A DNA stretch of 64,000 nt, from the NCBI GenBank assembly GCA_051294375.1, contig JBJCIZ010000239.1, positions 6,033,074 through 6,097,073 of the forward strand, read 5' to 3'. The DNA comes from Paraspadella gotoi (taxonomy: Eukaryota > Chaetognatha). Within the stretch, counting starts at the first letter, position 1; the number at the start of each line of letters is the position of its first letter. Positions 63,894 through 64,000 of the stretch are shown piece after piece. Under the pieces are notes generated by a model. That model had not been told where the DNA came from. It was given only the letters and a program-made list of their open reading frames with translations, and did not search any database. The position numbers were made by a program, and so were the translations under genes.

Positions 63894-64000
63894 GTATGTT
63901 TTTTTGTGGCTCTCTTATCCGAGAATTCCCGGTTTCTGTTTTTTTAATTTAAATTCAACCTTAATATATGACCTAAATTTGTTCCGAAACATATGACCCA

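Overview
The window is a stretch of nuclear genome from an animal, most likely a non-vertebrate. The evidence is spliced genes with GT/AG introns, a polypeptide N-acetylgalactosaminyltransferase (GALNT) gene, a family of secreted cysteine-rich proteins with phase-1 introns, dispersed tRNA-derived SINEs, MITE-like elements and degenerate TTAGGG-like arrays. I cannot name the phylum. It is a draft assembly: there are 13 runs of N (10, 21, 25 or about 190-370 bases), many homopolymer indels between repeat copies, and one apparent one-base frameshift in a well conserved exon. No prokaryotic gene, CRISPR array, rRNA gene or convincing functional tRNA gene is visible.

Layout. 1-7000 and 7800-13383 are two diverged copies of one ~5.6 kb block made of pyrimidine-rich minisatellite, (GA)n/(CT)n tracts and unique spacer. 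13384-22370 is mostly non-coding. It holds a CpG-dense patch, a ~130-bp satellite, a weak two-exon gene candidate at 17100-18014, and a broken coding remnant interrupted by a 616-bp MITE with 8-bp target duplications. 22370-25222 is an almost pure polypurine tract of ~2.85 kb. 25650-28085 is minisatellite and trinucleotide repeat. 28090-36500 is AT-rich and apparently geneless.

36506-61762 carries seven consecutive + strand exons of a GALNT, covering the segment before the catalytic domain through the WGGE motif. Both ends of the gene lie outside what I can identify. Its first visible intron (36700-53858, 17.2 kb) contains three minus-strand genes, called X (52123-50997), Y (50320-45997) and Z (43939-41051). 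They encode secreted or membrane-tethered proteins built from a repeated 8-cysteine module that I do not recognise as a named family. Y and Z have the same four-exon plan. A fourth member, W, starts at 63737 on the + strand and runs off the window. Every intron in this family is phase 1 and splits the module at the same place. In the last exons of X, Y and Z, and in the signal-peptide exon of X, the hydrophobic segment is a poly-valine run encoded by a (GTC)n microsatellite. This family is the most interesting content of the window.

The rest is repeats. They include a family with terminal inverted repeats around degenerate telomere-like DNA, hammerhead-ribozyme-like hairpins resembling those of Penelope-like elements, at least two SINE families, a (GTCC)n-bearing dispersed element present in both orientations, and many (GA)n tracts. 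Nearly all long open frames in the window are low-complexity Ser/Leu/Phe/Pro or Glu/Arg/Lys products of these tracts and are not genes.
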